NCBI GenBank assembly: GCA_964586655.1
Contig: CAZPGY010000008.1
Coordinates: 1-64,000, forward strand
Length of the DNA stretch: 64,000 nucleotides
DNA from: JAJYSO01 sp964586655
GTDB taxonomy: Bacteria; Bacteroidota; Bacteroidia; Flavobacteriales; Flavobacteriaceae
Reading direction: 5' to 3'
Positions 7,094 to 15,861 of the stretch are shown in pieces (positions within the stretch are counted from its first letter, which is position 1; every line of letters begins with the position of its first letter). The position numbers and the translations under genes are program-made. Below the pieces are notes generated by a model that made no database searches, was not told the DNA's origin, and was given only the letters and a program-made list of their open reading frames with translations.

Positions 7094-8998
7094 TTAAGAC
7101 AAGGAATAGCGGTCCCCCGATTGGAGTTTGAGTTCGCCGTTATCCAACATTTGTTTGAGGACAAAAAGCACGTTTTTTTCGTTATAATCCAGTTGAGAAA
7201 CCAGGGTTTTTGAGTTGAGTTCGCCTTGTTGAAGTGCGTCTGAAATTGCGCGACGAAGCTCTTGGTGAGTTTTTGAATTTCCCTTGCTGCGGCGGTGGGG
7301 TTTTTGACACACAGCGCATTGTCCGCAATCTTGGTTGCGTTCTTCTCCAAAATAACGCAACAGCTGTCGCATCTTGCAAATTTGGTCATCGTGAACAAAA
7401 TTAATTACCTCGGTAATTTGATGCTTTTTGTTTTGAAGATATTGTTTGATGTAGGGAATAAGCGGATTAATGGTGTGGTTGTCTTCCCGAGGCACCAAAA
7501 ATTCTATGGTTGAATCTTGGTCGGCTAAGGTTAGATCGATCACCTCCAATTTGTCGAGCTGGCTGAGCAGGTGATTAATGCTTCCTCGATTCAAACCGGT
7601 TCGGTTTTGCAGTTCCCGTAAATTGATGGTCGTCTTGTATTCAAAAAAACCGCCCTGCATGCGCAAGAGGGTGTCGATTAGTAGTTTAAATTTTTTGTGT
7701 GTATTGATAAACCGATAGAGTTCTCGGTGTGAGATTTTAAAAAAGAGTTCTGTGCGTTGATGAAATTCTTTGGTCAAAGACAAAATAGCTAAACGATCCA
7801 GAAATTGAAATACATTATAAGCCAAGTAAGTATTAAATCCATAGGTGTTACAAAAATCGAGAAAGTTGAAGTTGTGGCTGGTGTTTTGTCCTTCGCCATA
7901 AGCAATGGAAAAATAGGAATTCAATTTTCGATAAATGGTCTTGACGCTTTTTGGGGTGGGGGAATTGGCGATAAACTGTTTTTTCAGTTTTAGAATATCG
8001 GCATTGTCATAAATCAAAAAAGCTTTAGAGGCTTTTCCGTCTCTTCCGGCACGTCCCACCTCTTGGTAATAAGCTTCCAAGCTGTCGGGGAGATGATAGT
8101 GAATCACATTGCGTACATTGGCCTTGTCAATGCCCATACCAAAAGCATTGGTGGCCACCATAATTTTAAATTTTTCGGCTTGCCAATCTTTAAACAGTTT
8201 TTCTTTTTGTGTAGGATTCATTCCGCCGTGATAAGCATTGGCTTGCAGTTGATGACTGTTTAAGAATTTGCTGAGTCGCAAGGTCAATTGTCGACTGCGC
8301 ACATACACAATGCTGACCCCGGGATGACGCTGAAGAAATTTTTGCAGCTCATAGGTTTTGTTTTCATTTTTTTTAATGCAGAGCGCAATATTGTCCCGAG
8401 CAAAACTCGTGCGGACAACTTCCGATTTTTCCAGCTCCAAATTTTCTTTGATGTCTTCTAAAACCCGTGGTGTGGCTGTGGCGGTGAGGGCTATAAAGTT
8501 TACTTCCGGCAGGAGTTCTTTAAGAAGGGTAATTTCTCGGTAAGCCGGTCTAAAATCATGCCCCCATTCCGAAATGCAATGCGCTTCGTCTATGGCCACC
8601 AGGTTGATGTTCATTTGTTGTAGGCGCTGCTGCACCAATTCGTGTTGCAGGCGTTCGGGAGAGAGGTATAGAAATTTGTATCCGCCATAAAGACAATTGT
8701 CCAGCTTGGCATTGAGTTTTTGAAAAGGAATGGCGCCGCTGAGCATCATGGCTTTGACGCCTCGTTTTTTTAAACCGGATACCTGATCCTGCATAAGCGA
8801 AATTAAAGGAGAAACCACCAGGCAAATGCCCTCCTGCATGATTGCCGGCACCTGAAAACAGACTGATTTTCCGCCCCCGGTGGGCAGAAGGGTGATCACA
8901 TCTTTGCCTTCCAAGATATAGGTAATGGCTTTTTTTTGAGCCGGCCAAAGCCGATCAAACCCCCAGTATTGTTTTAAAATCTCATCAGGTGTAGCCAT
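7094..8998 (-). CDS. recQ: RecQ-family ATP-dependent DNA helicase
   Basis: The 634-residue superfamily 2 helicase unwinds DNA 3' to 5' in recombination and fork repair. TGGGKS (40-45), DEAH (137-140), LTATATP (~171-177), ATNAFGMGIDK and HYHLPDSLEAYYQEVGRAGRDG give motifs I, II, III, V and VI. The cysteine cluster CKMRQLLRYFGE...CGQCAVC, the RecQ zinc site, lies only ~70 residues from the end, after a long segment resembling a winged helix. This differs from E. coli RecQ, where zinc, winged helix and HRDC follow the helicase core in that order. No HRDC domain is evident. Bacteroidota commonly carry such a shorter RecQ type. Its start overlaps the ATPase gene upstream by 14 bp, implying cotranscription. 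Confidence 0.93.
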   Translation of the reverse strand: MATPDEILKQYWGFDRLWPAQKKAITYILEGKDVITLLPTGGGKSVCFQVPAIMQEGICLVVSPLISLMQDQVSGLKKRGVKAMMLSGAIPFQKLNAKLDNCLYGGYKFLYLSPERLQHELVQQRLQQMNINLVAIDEAHCISEWGHDFRPAYREITLLKELLPEVNFIALTATATPRVLEDIKENLELEKSEVVRTSFARDNIALCIKKNENKTYELQKFLQRHPGVSIVYVRSRQLTLRLSKFLNSHQLQANAYHGGMNPTQKEKLFKDWQAEKFKIMVATNAFGMGIDKANVRNVIHYHLPDSLEAYYQEVGRAGRDGKASKAFLIYDNADILKLKKQFIANSPTPKSVKTIYRKLNSYFSIAYGEGQNTSHNFNFLDFCNTYGFNTYLAYNVFQFLDRLAILSLTKEFHQRTELFFKISHRELYRFINTHKKFKLLIDTLLRMQGGFFEYKTTINLRELQNRTGLNRGSINHLLSQLDKLEVIDLTLADQDSTIEFLVPREDNHTINPLIPYIKQYLQNKKHQITEVINFVHDDQICKMRQLLRYFGEERNQDCGQCAVCQKPHRRSKGNSKTHQELRRAISDALQQGELNSKTLVSQLDYNEKNVLFVLKQMLDNGELKLQSGDRYSLS

Positions 8999-9533
8999 CA
9001 GTTATTTTTTTCAAGATATAATCGGCTCGTTCTACAACATTCATTTTGGGAATCTCAATCAGTCGATATCCCAGGTCTTCATAGGATTTCTTGATGAATT
9101 GATGAATCTCTTTTGCTTCTTCAAGTGATTCATAGCGTTCACTGTCTGAAGTATAAATATCTTCCCAGATGGGAAAAATAAAAACTGCATCATAGCGATG
9201 CTTTTTGGCTGCCTTTTTAAATTCCGGCGGAATCTCTTCAGATTTATACGCCATATAAGCCGCTATTTCGGGAATGCCGCGGTCCAAAAAACAAAATGGT
9301 TCTGCAGCTTGACAAGCACTTTCGAATTGTGCAATTCGTCCTTGCAATAATTTTTGACTAAACAATAGCGGCTCTTTTAAAAAGAGTTGTGTGATTCCTT
9401 CTTTTTGGGCTTCGAGGGTCACTTGACGGGAAACTTCTTCAAAACAACGAAACCCTTTGGTTTTTAAAGCATTTAAAACCGATGTTTTTCCCGTTCCCGG
9501 CCCTCCGATGAACAATATTTTTTTGGCGTGCAA
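8985..9533 (-). CDS. AAA-type ATP-binding protein (AAA_28/NadR-like)
   Basis: The 182-residue P-loop protein has the Walker A motif GGPGTGKT (residues 10-17), a likely Walker B/lid region at FCFLDRGIPEI, and YESLEEAKEIHQFI near the end. This pattern fits the small AAA_28 family, which resembles the nucleoside-kinase domain of NadR, so an ATP-dependent kinase role on a small molecule is possible but unproven. Its 3' end overlaps the recQ start by 14 bp on the same strand, so the two form a transcription unit. It is divergent from the DUF493 gene. Confidence 0.75.
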   Translation of the reverse strand: MHAKKILFIGGPGTGKTSVLNALKTKGFRCFEEVSRQVTLEAQKEGITQLFLKEPLLFSQKLLQGRIAQFESACQAAEPFCFLDRGIPEIAAYMAYKSEEIPPEFKKAAKKHRYDAVFIFPIWEDIYTSDSERYESLEEAKEIHQFIKKSYEDLGYRLIEIPKMNVVERADYILKKITDGYT

Positions 9534-9592
9534 AATTGAGGTTCTTTTAAAAGGGCAATTTACTAAAATGATTCAATAAGCTTATATTTGCA

Positions 9593-9600
9593 ACTAAAGA
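9593..9600 (+). promoter_or_regulatory. -7 box for the DUF493 gene
   Basis: TATATTTG ends 13 bp before the ATG at 9614, matching TAnnTTTG. No clear -33 box is seen. Confidence 0.45.
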
Positions 9601-9613
9601 ATAACATATTTTT

Positions 9614-9907
9614 ATGGATGACAAGACCAATTCTGATCATTTTTATGCCAAATTGAGGGCGCGGTTAAACGAAGCAGAAGACTGGCCGGCCACTTATATG
9701 TATAAATTTATTGTGCCGACTTCAAATGAAAAAATTGCAAAAATTGAACAGATTTTTGACCATATAGGCGCCGCCATTTCTACCCGGAGTTCGTCTAAAG
9801 GAAAATATACCAGTGTAACCATTGAGGTGAAAATGGATTCTGCCGATCAGGTAATTGACAAGTATAAAGAGATCGGAGAAAAAGTGGAAGGTGTGATTTC
9901 TCTTTGA
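9614..9907 (+). CDS. DUF493 (YbeD-like) family protein
   Basis: The 97-residue soluble protein matches the DUF493/YbeD family in length and pattern: WPATYMYKFIVP near residue 25, a middle STRSSSKGKYTSVTIEVKM strand region, and a C-terminal helix VIDKYKEIGEKVEGVISL. Structures of the family show a ferredoxin-like alpha/beta fold resembling regulatory ACT domains. E. coli YbeD lies near lipoate genes, but no such context exists here. The function is unknown. It is transcribed alone and divergent from the ATPase-recQ pair. Confidence 0.85.
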   Translation: MDDKTNSDHFYAKLRARLNEAEDWPATYMYKFIVPTSNEKIAKIEQIFDHIGAAISTRSSSKGKYTSVTIEVKMDSADQVIDKYKEIGEKVEGVISL

Positions 9908-10050
9908 AGTTGCCGTGCTATGCGGGCAATTGTGTTTGTGGGATTGCGGCAGCTCATCGACGAGTGCGATTGGGCAAAATAAGAGTAGAAAAAAAGATCC
10001 GGTTGGGTTAGAAATATCAAACAAAAGAATCAGAATTAATTTTTCTGAGA

Positions 10051-10081
10051 TTTTGCGTTTTCAATATAAAACTTATATTTG
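10051..10081 (+). promoter_or_regulatory. Strong promoter for the DUF4290 gene
   Basis: TTTTG (10051-10055), an 18-bp spacer and TATATTTG (10074-10081) make a near-consensus Bacteroidota promoter. The predicted leader before the TTG start at 10158 is about 70 nt. Confidence 0.65.
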
Positions 10082-10157
10082 TCCCCTCAAATAACTTCAC
10101 AAACCCCAAGTCGAGTCGGAGTTTTGTTGTTTATATTCATTTAATTATACCTCAGTT

Positions 10158-10790
10158 TTGATAGAAAATTTAGAATACAACTCAAACCGGAATAAGCTTA
10201 TTATTCCCGAATATGGAAGGCATATTCAAAAAATGGTGGAACATGCCGTTGGCGTCGAAGATGATAAAAAGCGCAATGAAATGGCCCGAGCCATTATTGG
10301 AGTGATGGGAAATTTGACGCCTCATTTACGTGATGTACCCGATTTTCAACACAAACTTTGGGATCAGATGATGATGATGAGCAATTATGAACTCAAGGTT
10401 GATTCTCCTTTTCCACAGCCTACTCCCGAAGAAATTAATCAAAAACCGGCACCGCTTGATTATCCCGAAAATGATCCTAAGTATCGCTTTTATGGCAACA
10501 ACATCAAGCGAATGATTGACGAGGTGAAAGATTGGGAAGACAGCGACAAAAAGGAAGGCTTGATTTTGACCATTGCCAATCACATGAAAAAATGTTACCT
10601 CAATTGGAATCGGGATACGGTGGATGATAAAATTATTTTTGATCACCTCTATGAATTAAGTGAAGGTGAAATTAATTTGAATAAAAAAGATGAAGACCTC
10701 AGTCGTGCTTCTAATCTGGTGCGCAATCGCAAAAAGCATTACAACAAATCAAAAAACAAGAAACAACACCGTGGCCGTAAACGACACTAA
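10158..10790 (+). CDS. DUF4290 family protein
   Basis: This 210-residue cytoplasmic protein is conserved in Bacteroidota and has no known function. The N-terminus contains LEYNSNRNKLIIPEYGRHIQ, typical of the family, followed by a helical body with repeated acidic segments. The last 25 residues are strongly basic (RNRKKHYNKSKNKKQHRGRK), suggesting nucleic acid or ribosome contact. The only start that keeps the conserved N-terminus is TTG at 10158, with no nearby ATG. In related genomes this gene often precedes murA, but here the next gene is guaB, which has its own promoter box. Confidence 0.85.
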   Translation: MIENLEYNSNRNKLIIPEYGRHIQKMVEHAVGVEDDKKRNEMARAIIGVMGNLTPHLRDVPDFQHKLWDQMMMMSNYELKVDSPFPQPTPEEINQKPAPLDYPENDPKYRFYGNNIKRMIDEVKDWEDSDKKEGLILTIANHMKKCYLNWNRDTVDDKIIFDHLYELSEGEINLNKKDEDLSRASNLVRNRKKHYNKSKNKKQHRGRKRH

Positions 10791-10944
10791 TTTTTTTAAG
10801 GGGCGGCATTGAAGGAAGGACAATCGGCTTTTTAAGCTTGAGTACGGTAGCAGGTTTAAGACTTGTTTGGTGGTTTAACAAGATTTTATCTTCGGAATCG
10901 GATAAAAAAACCGAATTATAAAAATCCTTTAGGAGAAAAAGTTC

Positions 10945-10952
10945 TACCTTTG
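10945..10952 (+). promoter_or_regulatory. -7 box for guaB
   Basis: TACCTTTG lies 23 bp before the guaB ATG and matches TAnnTTTG. No purine-responsive element or riboswitch is recognised. Confidence 0.45.
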
Positions 10953-10975
10953 CATGCAATTAAATTTTAATTGCC

Positions 10976-12448
10976 ATGGTACCAGATTATCACAAGATTT
11001 TAGGAGAAGGATTGACTTATGACGATGTTTTGCTCGTTCCGGCCTACTCTGAAGTTTTACCCCGCGAAGTTCAACTTACCTCAAGTTTTTCTAAAAATAT
11101 ACGCCTTAATATTCCCATTGTCTCTGCGGCGATGGACACGGTAACCGAATCTCAAATGGCTATTGCCATTGCTCGAGAAGGCGGTATTGGGGTTTTGCAT
11201 AAAAACATGTCGGCCAAGCAGCAAGCTGCTGAGGTGCGCAAAGTAAAACGCGCCGAAAGCGGGATGATTATCGATCCGGTGACGCTGTCGATTAAAGCCA
11301 CTGTTCAGGATGCCAAAACCTGCATGAAGGAAAATAAAATTGGCGGCATCCCTGTGATTGACAACCAAGGTCGTTTGTTGGGGATTGTCACCAATCGCGA
11401 TTTGCGTTTTGAAAAAAATGACCAACGCCCCATTGAAGAAGTGATGACCGCTAAAAATCTGGTGACAGTTTCTGAAGGCACTTCCTTAAAAGAAGCCGAA
11501 ACGGTTTTACAAAAACACAAAATTGAAAAATTACCGGTTGTCAATAAAGACAATAAGTTATGCGGACTTATTACTTTTAGGGATATCACCAAACTCACCC
11601 AAAAACCCAATGCCAATAAAGACAGCTATGGTCGGTTGCGTGTGGCTGCAGCCATTGGCGTGACCTCTGATGCTTTGCAACGCGCAGCAACTTTGGTAGA
11701 AGCTCATGTCGATGCGCTGATTATAGACACCGCCCACGGACACAGCAAAGGAGTGGTGGGAGTCTTGAAAGAAATAAAAGATAAATTTTCTGATATTGAT
11801 GTAATTGTAGGAAATATCGCTACTGCTGAAGCGGCTCGTTATTTGGTTAACGCCGGTGCCGATGCCGTGAAAGTTGGCATAGGACCGGGTTCCATCTGTA
11901 CCACTCGGGTGGTGGCCGGTGTAGGCTTTCCACAACTTTCTGCCGTGATGGAAGTAGCCGAAGAGTTAAAGGGAACCGGGATTCCGGTTATTGCCGATGG
12001 CGGAATTCGATATACCGGCGATATTCCCAAGGCCCTCGCTGCCGGTGCCGATTCTGTGATGTTAGGCTCTTTGTTGGCCGGGACCAAAGAATCTCCCGGA
12101 GATACCGTTATTTATGAAGGTAGAAAGTATAAGACCTACCGCGGAATGGGATCGGTTGAAGCCATGCAACAAGGCTCTAAAGATCGTTATTTCCAAGACA
12201 TGGAAGAGGAGATTAAAAAGCTGGTTCCTGAAGGAATTGTCGGACGCTTGCCTTATAAGGGCGATTTGGTGGAGAGTATGCACCAGTTTGTCGGCGGTCT
12301 GCGTGCCGGAATGGGCTATTGTGGAGCCAAAGATATTCCGAGTTTGCACAAAAATGCGAAGTTTATAAAAATTACCGCTGCCGGAATACGCGAAAGCCAT
12401 CCCCACGATGTTTCTATTACCAAGGAAGCTCCCAATTATTCTCGGTAA
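10976..12448 (+). CDS. guaB: Inosine-5'-monophosphate dehydrogenase
   Basis: The 490-residue enzyme oxidises IMP to XMP with NAD+, the committed step of GTP synthesis. The catalytic loop GPGSICTTR places the thioimidate cysteine at Cys308. Two CBS domains (~95-205) interrupt the TIM barrel, and the mobile flap is near GMGSVEAMQQGS. Length and motifs are standard for bacterial IMPDH. The ATG at 10976 follows the -7 box at a normal distance. rsmG follows after about 30 bp on the same strand and may be cotranscribed. Confidence 0.98.
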   Translation: MVPDYHKILGEGLTYDDVLLVPAYSEVLPREVQLTSSFSKNIRLNIPIVSAAMDTVTESQMAIAIAREGGIGVLHKNMSAKQQAAEVRKVKRAESGMIIDPVTLSIKATVQDAKTCMKENKIGGIPVIDNQGRLLGIVTNRDLRFEKNDQRPIEEVMTAKNLVTVSEGTSLKEAETVLQKHKIEKLPVVNKDNKLCGLITFRDITKLTQKPNANKDSYGRLRVAAAIGVTSDALQRAATLVEAHVDALIIDTAHGHSKGVVGVLKEIKDKFSDIDVIVGNIATAEAARYLVNAGADAVKVGIGPGSICTTRVVAGVGFPQLSAVMEVAEELKGTGIPVIADGGIRYTGDIPKALAAGADSVMLGSLLAGTKESPGDTVIYEGRKYKTYRGMGSVEAMQQGSKDRYFQDMEEEIKKLVPEGIVGRLPYKGDLVESMHQFVGGLRAGMGYCGAKDIPSLHKNAKFIKITAAGIRESHPHDVSITKEAPNYSR

Positions 12449-12485
12449 TTAAATCGATTTTTAGTGATTTTTTAGATTGTTGATT

Positions 12486-13127
12486 TTGGAAGAGATTCTT
12501 AAATATTTCCCCGATTTGTCGGATTTGCAAAAAGCGCGTCTGCAAAAATTGGATGAGCTTTATCAGGACTGGAACCTCAAAATTAATGTAGTGTCTCGCA
12601 AAGACATTGATGAACTGTATCTTCGTCATGTACTGCACGCCATGGCCATTGCCAAGATTCAGCCTTTTCGCCCCGGCGCCAAAATCATTGACGTGGGAAC
12701 CGGTGGTGGTTTTCCGGGCATTCCCTTGGCCATTCTTTTCCCCGAAACCGAATTTCATTTGGTAGACAGCAAAGGCAAAAAGATAAAAGTGGTCAATGAA
12801 GTAGCCAAAGGACTCGAACTGAATAATGTGCAGGCTTTTAACCAGCGAGTAGAGGAGATGAACGTCTCGGGAGAATACGATTTTATTGTTAGCCGTGCCG
12901 TGGCACAAATGGAGACTTTTGTGCGTTGGGTCAAAGGGAAAATTGCCAAGAAGAACAATCACGAACTCCGCAATGGGATTTTATACTTGAAAGGCGGCGA
13001 TTTAACTCAAGAACTCGCCAAATATCAAACCGCTAAAGTTTATCCGCTTTCCAATTATTTTGAAGAAGAATTCTTTAAAACCAAGGCCTTGGTACATCTT
13101 CCCATGAAGTATAAGAAAGCAAAATAG
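12486..13127 (+). CDS. rsmG: 16S rRNA (guanine527-N7)-methyltransferase RsmG
   Basis: This enzyme methylates G527 of 16S rRNA using S-adenosylmethionine. IDVGTGGGFPGIPLA is the SAM-binding loop and VSRAVAQMETFVRW the family signature near the active site. The product is about 213 residues. All possible starts are TTG (12477, 12480 or 12486). 12486 gives MEEILKYFPDL, which best matches family N-termini, but the upstream ones are possible. It is convergent with rlmH, another rRNA methyltransferase gene. Confidence 0.93.
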   Translation: MEEILKYFPDLSDLQKARLQKLDELYQDWNLKINVVSRKDIDELYLRHVLHAMAIAKIQPFRPGAKIIDVGTGGGFPGIPLAILFPETEFHLVDSKGKKIKVVNEVAKGLELNNVQAFNQRVEEMNVSGEYDFIVSRAVAQMETFVRWVKGKIAKKNNHELRNGILYLKGGDLTQELAKYQTAKVYPLSNYFEEEFFKTKALVHLPMKYKKAK

Positions 13128-13165
13128 CAGCAAAGTACTCAAGTAGGAGCTGGGTGCGATAATTT

Positions 13166-13639
13166 TTACTGATGGTGATAGGGCTCATTTCGCAAGATTG
13201 TATAGCCGCGATACAATTGCTCCACAAAAAAAGGACGAATCATTTCATGTGAAAATGTCATTTTGGACAAGGCCATTTTTTGCGGTACTCGTTGATAAAC
13301 TTCCTCTGAAAATCCATAAGGTCCGCCAATGACAAAGACCAGTTGTTTTTTACCACTGTTCATTTGTTTTTGCAGCCACTTGGAGAATTCGATCGAATTG
13401 CGTTCTTTTCCCTGTTCATCGAGAAGGACAACTTGATCAGAGGCTTTCAATTTTTTTAAAATCTGTTCTCCTTCTTTATTTTTTTGTACCGTTTCAGATT
13501 GATTTTTACGAGTTTTGAGCTCCGGAATAATTTCGATTTTAAATTTGCAATAATGCCGGAGACGATTGGCATAGGTCGCTGTTAGCTCCTGCAAGGTTTT
13601 GTCGGTGGTTTTACCAATAAGCAGCAATTTGATGGTCAT
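13166..13639 (-). CDS. rlmH: 23S rRNA (pseudouridine1915-N3)-methyltransferase RlmH
   Basis: The 157-residue SPOUT-class enzyme methylates pseudouridine 1915 in helix 69 of 23S rRNA. VIGGPYGFSEEVYQR forms the knotted SAM site, and the C-terminal HEMIRPFFVEQLYRGYTI and NEPYHH are the hallmark of the family. Length is normal. Its promoter (13673-13702) extends into the start of the divergent nadC gene. Confidence 0.97.
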   Translation of the reverse strand: MTIKLLLIGKTTDKTLQELTATYANRLRHYCKFKIEIIPELKTRKNQSETVQKNKEGEQILKKLKASDQVVLLDEQGKERNSIEFSKWLQKQMNSGKKQLVFVIGGPYGFSEEVYQRVPQKMALSKMTFSHEMIRPFFVEQLYRGYTILRNEPYHHQ

Positions 13640-13672
13640 GAGGTGAGGTCGCTTTGATTTTTATTATTTTAG

Positions 13673-13702
13673 CAAAAATAATTGGATATGAGTATGAACA
13701 AA
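13673..13702 (-). promoter_or_regulatory. rlmH promoter overlapping the nadC start
   Basis: On the minus strand TTTG (13699-13702) is followed after 18 bp by TATTTTTG (13673-13680), a near-consensus Bacteroidota promoter 34 bp upstream of the rlmH ATG. The -33 part lies inside the first codons of nadC on the other strand. Confidence 0.6.
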
Positions 13703-14548
13703 GAATATTTTGATAAAGAAATACACAATATTATTGCCAATGCCGTTCGAGAAGATGTGGGAGATGGTGATCACAGCTCCTTGGCCTGTATTCCCGATCA
13801 AGCAGTTGGAAAAGCCAAGCTCTTGGTAAAGGAAGACGGCATTTTGGCAGGCGTAGATTTTGCCCGTCGCGTATTTGCTTATATAGATTCGGATTTGAAA
13901 ATGGAGGTTTTAAAAAAAGATGGCGACCAAATAAAACAGGGAGATATTGCTTTTTATGTCTCCGGTAGAAGTCAGTCGATTTTAAAAGTAGAGCGATTGG
14001 CGTTAAACGGGATGCAACGTATGAGTGCCATTGCCACCAAAACTCGGCATTTTGTCGAATTGCTGGAAGGAACCCAAACCAAAATACTCGATACTCGGAA
14101 AACTACTCCGGGCATACGAGCTTTAGAGAAATGGGCCGTTAAGATTGGCGGCGGAGTCAATCATCGTTTTGGATTATATGACATGATTATGCTGAAAGAC
14201 AATCACATTGACTTTGCCGGCGGAGTTGCCCAAGCCATTCAAAAAACCCAAGCCTACCTCAAAGCCAATCAACTGGCACTCAAAATTGTTGTGGAGGCCA
14301 GAAATATGGAGGAAATCAAAGAAATATTGGATTGTGGCGGGGTTTATCGAATTTTAATTGATAACTTTAGTTTTGAAGAAACTCAAAAGGCGGTAAAAAT
14401 TATTGGGAATCAATGTTTAACGGAGTCCAGTGGCGGGATTACTCCCCAAACGGCTCGTCAATATGCAGCTTGTGGGGTAGATTATATTTCCAGCGGTGCA
14501 CTGACGCATTCGGTTTACAATTTAGACCTTAGTTTGAAAGCTGTTTAA
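13688..14548 (+). CDS. nadC: Nicotinate-nucleotide pyrophosphorylase (quinolinate phosphoribosyltransferase)
   Basis: The enzyme makes nicotinate mononucleotide from quinolinate and PRPP in NAD synthesis. ILDTRKTTPGIRALEKWAV holds the substrate-binding Arg/Lys residues, followed by NHRFGLYDMIMLKDNHI and the C-terminal phosphate site ESSGGI / VDYISSGALTHS. The length of about 286 residues is normal. Start candidates are TTG 13682, ATG 13688 and ATG 13694; 13688 is chosen as the first ATG. The gene is divergent from rlmH with overlapping control sequence. nadA and nadB are not in the window. Confidence 0.97.
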   Translation: MSMNKEYFDKEIHNIIANAVREDVGDGDHSSLACIPDQAVGKAKLLVKEDGILAGVDFARRVFAYIDSDLKMEVLKKDGDQIKQGDIAFYVSGRSQSILKVERLALNGMQRMSAIATKTRHFVELLEGTQTKILDTRKTTPGIRALEKWAVKIGGGVNHRFGLYDMIMLKDNHIDFAGGVAQAIQKTQAYLKANQLALKIVVEARNMEEIKEILDCGGVYRILIDNFSFEETQKAVKIIGNQCLTESSGGITPQTARQYAACGVDYISSGALTHSVYNLDLSLKAV

Positions 14549-14645
14549 AACTCAGGACCTGAAACCGAGTTGAGAACAGGACGATAAACCTTGATGGTTT
14601 TTCTATTATACTCAATAACGGAACCCGCATTTAAAGCCGTGGAAT

Positions 14646-15572
14646 ATGTCAAAACCCATAGAGGAAAAGCTTGAAAAAATCCCCGTAGTTCGGTCTTTGG
14701 CTCGCGCTTGCAAAAGAGTGGTTCTACCCGGTTTCAAAGGCTTGACGCTCTATGATTTGATGGAGATTTATATTATTGGCATTGTAGAGGGGTTGTTTAC
14801 CACAAGAGCCGGCTCCATCGCTTTCAGCTTTTTTTTGGCCATGTTTCCCTTTTTGCTGTTTATCCTAAACCTGATTCCCTTTGTGTGGTTTATCGATGAT
14901 TTTCAAATGCGGCTGCTGGACTATCTCGATCAGTTTTTGCCCCCGCAAACCCACGATCTCTTTGCCCAAGTGTTTTTTGATATTGCCAATACGCCTCGAA
15001 CCGGTCTGCTGTCTTTTGTGTTCATCCTGTCTATTTTTTTAATGGCCAATGGAGTCAATTCTATTTTTACGGGATTTGAATATTCTTATCATACCGAAAA
15101 GAATAGAACTGTAATCCATCAGTATATTGTGGCGCTGGGTGTGGCGCTAATCATTGCATTTCTGTTGCTGACGGCTATTATTCTAACCATTTATCTCACC
15201 TATATTATTGAGAGTTTGACCGCAGTTGGTTTTGTGCCCAACAATGTTATTTGGGCCGAGATGGGACGCTATGCTATTTTTGTGTTGACCATCTATAATG
15301 CGGTGGCTATACTGTACTATTTTGGCACCAAAGAAGGACGAGAATCCAACTATTTCTCTGCCGGTGCGTTGTTTACTACCATATTGATTTTGTTATTGAC
15401 CTATTTTTTTGCCGTTTACATTAAAAATTTTGGTTCCTACAACAAACTTTATGGATCGATTGGTGCCTTGGTGATATCGATGGTTTATACTTGGCTGAAT
15501 GCCATTATATTGTTGCTGGGTTTTGAATTAAACGGCGCCATTAACAAATTAAAAAAATCGAATCGAAATTAG
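14646..15572 (+). CDS. YihY/BrkB family inner-membrane protein
   Basis: The 308-residue protein has about six transmembrane helices in the YihY/BrkB pattern, starting near residue 55 (GSIAFSFFLAMFPFLLF) and ending near residue 300 (AIILLLGFELNGAI). The family-specific RAGSIAFSFFLAMFPF and GSIGALVISMVYTWL segments are present. The family was once called ribonuclease BN by mistake, and its role (possibly transport or envelope integrity) is not established. The N-terminus is cytosolic with a short basic segment. It follows nadC by about 100 bp and may be transcribed with it. Confidence 0.88.
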   Translation: MSKPIEEKLEKIPVVRSLARACKRVVLPGFKGLTLYDLMEIYIIGIVEGLFTTRAGSIAFSFFLAMFPFLLFILNLIPFVWFIDDFQMRLLDYLDQFLPPQTHDLFAQVFFDIANTPRTGLLSFVFILSIFLMANGVNSIFTGFEYSYHTEKNRTVIHQYIVALGVALIIAFLLLTAIILTIYLTYIIESLTAVGFVPNNVIWAEMGRYAIFVLTIYNAVAILYYFGTKEGRESNYFSAGALFTTILILLLTYFFAVYIKNFGSYNKLYGSIGALVISMVYTWLNAIILLLGFELNGAINKLKKSNRN

Positions 15573-15611
15573 TTCTACTTTGACAAATAAAAACAATCGG
15601 ACAAGCCTCTA

Positions 15612-15722
15612 TTTTTCGGGGCTTTTTACCCCAGCCCTAAAGGGAGAGTCCCCGAAAAACACCCTTGGTTCCCTTTACCGCGTCCGCCGCAGGAGGAGGG
15701 CCAGGGGAAAACAAGGGTGTTT
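15612..15722. repeat. GC-rich compound hairpin element
   Basis: Two inverted repeats overlap. TTTTTCGGGG (15612-15621) pairs with CCCCGAAAAA (15650-15659), and AAACACCCTTG (15657-15667) pairs with CAAGGGTGTTT (15712-15722). They share a few bases, so the two stems compete or stack. The stretch is much GC-richer than the flanks and also contains CCCTAAAGGG. It carries no ORF and lies between yihY and priA. The first stem could help end yihY transcription, but no U-tract follows it. It looks like a REP-type repeat; no second copy is seen in this window. Confidence 0.6.
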
Positions 15723-15861
15723 AGTCCTTAGATGAAACAAAAGTTCATGAACAAACTTATGCTGTTGCTCAATCAGATAAATGTGTTAAAGTAGAATTAG
15801 AAGTAAAAATTAAATTCGGGCTAAAAAGTATAAATTCAACCGTAATTCTTATTTTCATTGC

